From the NCBI GenBank assembly GCA_900545365.1, contig UQYL01000012.1, forward strand, positions 1 through 41,850: a stretch of DNA of 41,850 bases, read 5' to 3'. The first letter of the stretch is position 1. Each line of letters begins with the position of its first letter. Under the pieces are notes generated by a model. The model did not search any database. It saw only the letters and a list, made by a program, of their open reading frames with translations, and was not told where the DNA came from. This document shows, one piece after another, positions 41,102 to 41,850 of this stretch. A program made the position numbers and the translations under genes. Origin of the DNA: an uncultured Dialister sp. GTDB taxonomy: Bacteria > Bacillota > Negativicutes > Veillonellales > Dialisteraceae.

Positions 41102-41850
41102 TCTTCCTCCTTATCAAAATGCAGCAGATGTCCCATTTTTTTCTGTTTGGTCTTCAGATAAAATTCATCTTCTTTTCCCGCTTCCATCTGAATCGGCACA
41201 CGTTCCGTCACTTCAATGCCATAATCTGAAACTTCTTCAATTTTTTCCGGATTATTGGTGAGAAGCCGGATCTGGCTGACGCCAAGATCGCGAAGCATCT
41301 GCGCGCCCACCATGTAATCCCTCAGATCAGCAGCGAATCCCAGTTTCAGGTTGGCTTCCACCGTATCGTAGCCCTGATCCTGCAGCGCATACGCGCGGAT
41401 CTTATTGATGAGCCCGATGCCCCGCCCTTCCTGCCGAAGGTAGACCATTACGCCGCGGCCTTCTTCCGCGATCCGTTTCATTGCCGCGTCGAACTGCTGC
41501 CCGCAGTCGCAGCGGAGCGAACCGAAACAGTCTCCCGTAAGGCATTCGGAATGCACCCGGCAGAGTACCGGCCTGCCGTCCGCCACATCGCCCATGACCA
41601 GCGCTACATGATGCTCTCCATTCAGACGGTTGATATATCCGACGATACGGAATTCTCCGTACCGGGTCGGCATGCGTGCATCCGCGATCCTCTCGACCAG
41701 CTTTTCATGCTTTTTCCGGTAAGCGATCAGATCCTGAATATTGCCGATCTTTAAATTCTTTTCTCTGGCGATCCGGAAAAGGTCCTCTTTTCTCGCCATC
41801 GTACCGTCGGGATTCATGATCTCGCAGCAGAGACCGCACTCCTTGAGGCC
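41098..41850 (-). CDS. ribBA: Bifunctional DHBP synthase/GTP cyclohydrolase II, 3' part
   Basis: The frame stays open to the window edge, so 251 codons of the 3' end are seen. The first visible residues (GLKECGLCCEIMNPDGTMAR) are the end of the RibB domain, so this is a RibBA fusion rather than a stand-alone RibA starting at the internal ATG at 41817. The RibA domain has the zinc-binding CLTGDCFGSLRCDCG (three Cys), the YLRQEGRGIGL loop with the catalytic Arg and the NNPEKIEEV substrate site. It opens the imidazole ring of GTP and makes 3,4-dihydroxybutanone 4-phosphate. It overlaps ribH by 4 nt. Any FMN riboswitch would lie upstream, out of view. Confidence 0.95.
   Translation of the reverse strand, partial: GLKECGLCCEIMNPDGTMARKEDLFRIAREKNLKIGNIQDLIAYRKKHEKLVERIADARMPTRYGEFRIVGYINRLNGEHHVALVMGDVADGRPVLCRVHSECLTGDCFGSLRCDCGQQFDAAMKRIAEEGRGVMVYLRQEGRGIGLINKIRAYALQDQGYDTVEANLKLGFAADLRDYMVGAQMLRDLGVSQIRLLTNNPEKIEEVSDYGIEVTERVPIQMEAGKEDEFYLKTKQKKMGHLLHFDKEEE

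Overview
The window comes from a diderm member of the Firmicutes, most likely a Negativicutes bacterium (Veillonella/Dialister/Megasphaera type). Two gene sets point there together. One is an outer-membrane set: tamB, bamA, Skp/OmpH-like chaperones, lpxD, a lipid A-type acyltransferase, mlaE-mlaF-mlaD and a tolC homologue. The other is a Firmicutes-type set: mfd, SpoVB-like flippase and mazG in the Bacillus/Clostridium order, KtrAB, a UgtP/MGDG-synthase-like glycosyltransferase and an S55 (SpoIVB-type) peptidase. All 36 protein genes I can support lie on the minus strand. Transcription therefore runs from high to low coordinates, and the order below follows it. The genus cannot be fixed from this sequence alone.

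Region 41850-39905: riboflavin synthesis (3' part of ribBA, cut by the window edge, then ribH) and a terminator, followed by a DUF47/PhoU-like gene. Between this gene and folP lies a gene-free stretch of 287 bp. It carries a strong sigma-A-type promoter, a highly structured stretch of about 140 nt and an intrinsic terminator, with no convincing ORF: a candidate small RNA.

Region 39696-31510: a compact folate and housekeeping operon, folP-folB-folK-mfd-flippase-mazG-hup, with overlapping or nearly touching genes and a terminator after the HU gene. Next come a glycolipid glycosyltransferase, the potassium uptake pair ktrB-ktrA, and murA-mreB, each group with its own likely promoter. Terminators follow the glycosyltransferase and mreB.

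Region 25584-6347: the envelope block. A small lipoprotein with a biotinyl/lipoyl-like fold precedes a secreted S55-peptidase-domain protein and a terminator. Then come mlaE-mlaF-mlaD (MlaD carries a C-terminal beta-strand-rich extension), tolC, tamB, a small sigma factor, a one-TM protein shaped like an anti-sigma factor, bamA, an unrecognised protein with three repeats, three OmpH/Skp-like proteins, lpxD and a terminator. These genes together would transport lipid between membranes, insert outer-membrane proteins and begin lipid A acylation.

Region 6279-22: an LpxL-like acyltransferase with a good promoter, an alpha/beta hydrolase, an MFS transporter, xanthine phosphoribosyltransferase, a PfkB-family kinase and a terminator; then a phosphohexomutase gene with its own promoter and terminator. 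No tRNA, rRNA, CRISPR array, insertion sequence or phage gene was seen.
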